Shown: piece by piece, positions 5,648 to 7,202 of the stretch
Position numbering within the stretch: position 1 is the first letter of the stretch
Layout of the letters: every line of letters starts with the position of its first letter
Assembly (NCBI GenBank): GCA_003577005.1
Contig: QEUW01000376.1
Coordinates: 1-7,202, forward strand
Direction of reading: 5' to 3'
Source of the DNA: Chloroflexota bacterium
GTDB lineage: Bacteria > Chloroflexota > Anaerolineae > Caldilineales > Caldilineaceae
DNA length: 7,202 bases
The notes under the pieces: model-generated
Databases searched by the model: none
What the model saw: only the letters and a program-made list of their open reading frames with translations
Told to the model about the DNA's origin: nothing
Program-made: the position numbers and the translations under genes

Positions 5648-5707
5648 TACTCCTAGTATGCCTGGCCTACTGCGTGAGGAGGGCAATCGCCCATCGTCTA
5701 TCGTCTA
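5628..5707. other. Long hairpin beginning at the proS stop codon
   Basis: The arms 5628-5646 and 5688-5707 are complementary over 17 of 19 pairs, with one bulged base. The 41-nt loop has its own nested pairing, CTCCT (5650-5654) with AGGAG (5677-5681) and AGTA (5655-5658) with TACT (5668-5671). On the transcribed strand the outer stem opens with the TAG stop of proS. There is no U-tract, so it is not a standard intrinsic terminator. It may separate proS expression from the downstream genes or protect the proS 3' end (inference). Confidence 0.75.
5684..5707. repeat. Heptamer array, right arm at the proS stop
   Basis: Units CAATCGC (5684-5690), CCATCGT (5691-5697) and CTATCGT (5698-5704), then CTA. 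On the coding strand they read TAG followed by ACGATAG, ACGATGG and GCGATTG, so the proS stop codon is in phase with the repeat. Confidence 0.85.
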
Positions 5708-7147
5708 ATATGACCTGCCAAAAATGGCGATTTGTGTTGCCTGCTTGCCCGTGTAAAAGCAGACACCGCTGCCGCCGGGCGGGTCGAGCGGGATGCAGCG
5801 GAGCGTCGCTCGGGTCTCTTCCTGGATGCGCTTTTCGTCAGCGCTGCTGCCGGCCCACCAGACCCGTGCGAATCCTTTGTTCACCGCCTCTTTGAACTCC
5901 TCATAATTCGCCGGTTCAAGCGTGTTTTCATCACGGAATTGGCTCGCTCTATTCAGCAGCGCAGTATGAATCTGGCGCAGCAGATCAGGCGCCACGGCCG
6001 CCAGTTGGTCGCGGGCGATGGATTGCTTCCCCTCTCGTCCGCGCTGGTCGCGGCGAGCCAGAACCAGCGCCTTGTTTTGTACATCGCGCGGGCCGATCTC
6101 GATACGCATGGGGACGCCCTTGAGCTCCCAGTCGTTGAATTTGAAACCGGGCGATAGCTGCTCGCGGCGGTCGATCTTGCTGCGTATCCCCAGGTCGCCC
6201 AACTCCTGGTGGACGCTTTCGGCGGCGGCCAGCACTGTGCTCTTTTCGCTGTCGCTCTTGTAGATCGGCACGATGGCACACTGGATAGGCGCCAGCCGCG
6301 GCGGCATGATGAGCCCTGCATTGTCCCCGTGCGTCATGATAATGGCGCCGATAAAGCGCGTACTCAATCCCCAGGAAGTAGTCCAGCAAAACTGCCAGTC
6401 GTTGTTGGTATCCTGATATTTGATGTCAAAGGCCTTGGCAAAATTTTGCCCCATAAAGTGCGATGTGCCTGACTGAAGCGACCGTCCATCGCCCATCATC
6501 GCTTCGATGGTGAGCGTCATTTCGGCCCCGGCAAAACGCTCGTTCTCCGACTTTTCGCCTCGAATCACCGGGATTGCCGCATCGTTGATGGCGAAGTCGG
6601 CATAGACATCCAACATCTGGCGTGTTTCGGCGATGGCTTCTTCGGCGGTGGCATGGGCCGTGTGCCCCTCCTGCCAGTAGAATTCGAGGGTGCGCAGAAA
6701 GAGCTTGGTGCGCATCTCCCAGCGCACGACGCTGTTCCACAGGTTGAGCAGAATGGGGAGGTCGCGGTAACTCTGTACCCACTTGGCATAGGTGTGGCCG
6801 ATGATCGTCTCGGACGTGGGGCGTACGGCCAGGGGTTCGGCCAACTCCTCACCGCCGCCGTGGGTGACGACAGCCAGTTCGGGCGCAAACCCCTCCACAT
6901 GTTTGGCCTCCTTCGCCATAAAGCTGAGGGGAATAAACATGGGGAAGGCGGCATTTTCATGGCCGGTGGCCTTGAAGCGCCGGTCCAGCGCCTGTTGGAT
7001 GTTCTCCCAGAGCGCCCAACCATAGGGGCGGACGATCATGGTGCCGCGCACCGGGCCATAGTCGGCCAGTTCGGCTTTGAGCACCAGTGAGTTATACCAC
7101 TCGTTAAAATCTTCTTCTTTTGAAACTAGAAAATCGCTCGATGACAT
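5705..7147 (-). CDS. proS: Prolyl-tRNA synthetase, archaeal/eukaryote-type
   Basis: A 480-aa class II aminoacyl-tRNA synthetase that charges tRNA-Pro with proline using ATP in the cytoplasm. Its length and lack of the bacterial INS editing insert mark the archaeal/eukaryote-type form found in several bacterial phyla. Motif 1 lies near residues 35-56 (RGTMIVRPYGWALWENI). The proline-binding TxE loop is RPTSE (109-113). Motif 2 runs from VVRWEMR (141-147) to WQEGHTAH (158-165). GTSHFMGQNFAKAF (227-240) and motif 3 around GLSTRFIGAIIMTHGDNAG (260-278) complete the catalytic core. The anticodon-binding domain follows from about 288 to 395. The C-terminal domain (about 405-480) ends in the hallmark Tyr, but only two cysteines (C451, C463) remain where zinc-binding members have four. 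The ATG at 7147 is the first possible start, because an in-frame stop lies about 20 nt upstream. Confidence 0.97.
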   Translation of the reverse strand: MSSSDFLVSKEEDFNEWYNSLVLKAELADYGPVRGTMIVRPYGWALWENIQQALDRRFKATGHENAAFPMFIPLSFMAKEAKHVEGFAPELAVVTHGGGEELAEPLAVRPTSETIIGHTYAKWVQSYRDLPILLNLWNSVVRWEMRTKLFLRTLEFYWQEGHTAHATAEEAIAETRQMLDVYADFAINDAAIPVIRGEKSENERFAGAEMTLTIEAMMGDGRSLQSGTSHFMGQNFAKAFDIKYQDTNNDWQFCWTTSWGLSTRFIGAIIMTHGDNAGLIMPPRLAPIQCAIVPIYKSDSEKSTVLAAAESVHQELGDLGIRSKIDRREQLSPGFKFNDWELKGVPMRIEIGPRDVQNKALVLARRDQRGREGKQSIARDQLAAVAPDLLRQIHTALLNRASQFRDENTLEPANYEEFKEAVNKGFARVWWAGSSADEKRIQEETRATLRCIPLDPPGGSGVCFYTGKQATQIAIFGRSY

Positions 7148-7160
7148 TTTGGGTTTGGAT

Positions 7161-7167
7161 CTCCTTT
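7161..7167 (-). promoter_or_regulatory. Shine-Dalgarno for proS with long spacing
   Basis: AAAGGAG on the coding strand, with 13 nt between it and the ATG at 7147-7145, longer than the usual 5-9. An in-frame TAA just upstream rules out an earlier start. Confidence 0.6.
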
Positions 7168-7168
7168 A

Positions 7169-7202
7169 GCGTGGCACGTGATACGTAATACGTGATGCGT
7201 AA
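7169..7202. repeat. Heptamer array upstream of proS (cut by window edge)
   Basis: Units on the plus strand are GCGTGGC (7169-7175), ACGTGAT (7176-7182), ACGTAAT (7183-7189), ACGTGAT (7190-7196) and a partial GCGTAA at the edge. The core CGT is constant. The array may be one arm of an inverted pair or follow the stop of the next gene upstream. No promoter could be identified in the visible 55 nt. Confidence 0.8.

Noticed and set aside
5655..5687. Possible promoter (TTGCCC and CATACT on the minus strand) before the first dehydrogenase gene
   Set aside because: The spacing between the boxes is about 20 nt, the matches are weak, and both lie in the hairpin loop region.
5650..5707. Intrinsic terminator after proS
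   Set aside because: A strong stem exists, but no run of U follows it in the direction of transcription, so I call it a hairpin of unknown role.

Overview
The window is a compact, GC-rich bacterial stretch with every supported gene on the minus strand. Transcription therefore runs from the right edge to the left edge. I favour a Chloroflexota (Caldilinea/Anaerolineae-like) source. The reasons are the archaeal/eukaryote-type prolyl-tRNA synthetase, several Gfo/Idh/MocA oxidoreductases in series, and intergenic spacers filled with short degenerate tandem repeats. This taxonomic guess is an inference of moderate to low confidence, and nothing in the sequence fixes it.

In order of transcription: (1) proS at 7147-5705, a 480-aa prolyl-tRNA synthetase. 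(2) Three different Gfo/Idh/MocA family NAD(P)-dependent oxidoreductases at 5606-4359 (415 aa), 4354-3356 (332 aa) and 3247-2231 (338 aa, TTG start). (3) A xylose-isomerase-like TIM-barrel sugar isomerase/epimerase at 2216-1359 (285 aa). (4) A choline-kinase/aminoglycoside-phosphotransferase-fold small-molecule kinase at 1330-407 (307 aa). (5) The first 134 codons of a GlmU-like sugar nucleotidyltransferase (402 to beyond position 1). Downstream of proS the genes are separated by 4, 108, 14, 28 and 4 nt, which fits an operon. Three dehydrogenases, an isomerase, a kinase and a nucleotidyltransferase suggest oxidation, epimerisation and activation of a sugar, cyclitol or amino alcohol. The substrate cannot be read from the sequence.

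The most unusual signal is in the spacers. Every junction that is not tightly coupled carries a short array of degenerate 7-bp tandem repeats. The heptamer differs from junction to junction, but the period is always 7, and in each complete case the array begins at, or overlaps, the stop codon of the upstream gene. In the two long spacers (5607-5704 and 3248-3355) the heptamers occur as two arrays in inverted orientation, giving long imperfect hairpins. In one place the repeat encodes the last residues of a protein. No RNA genes, CRISPR arrays, insertion sequences or transposases were seen, and no stretch longer than about 110 nt lacks a gene.
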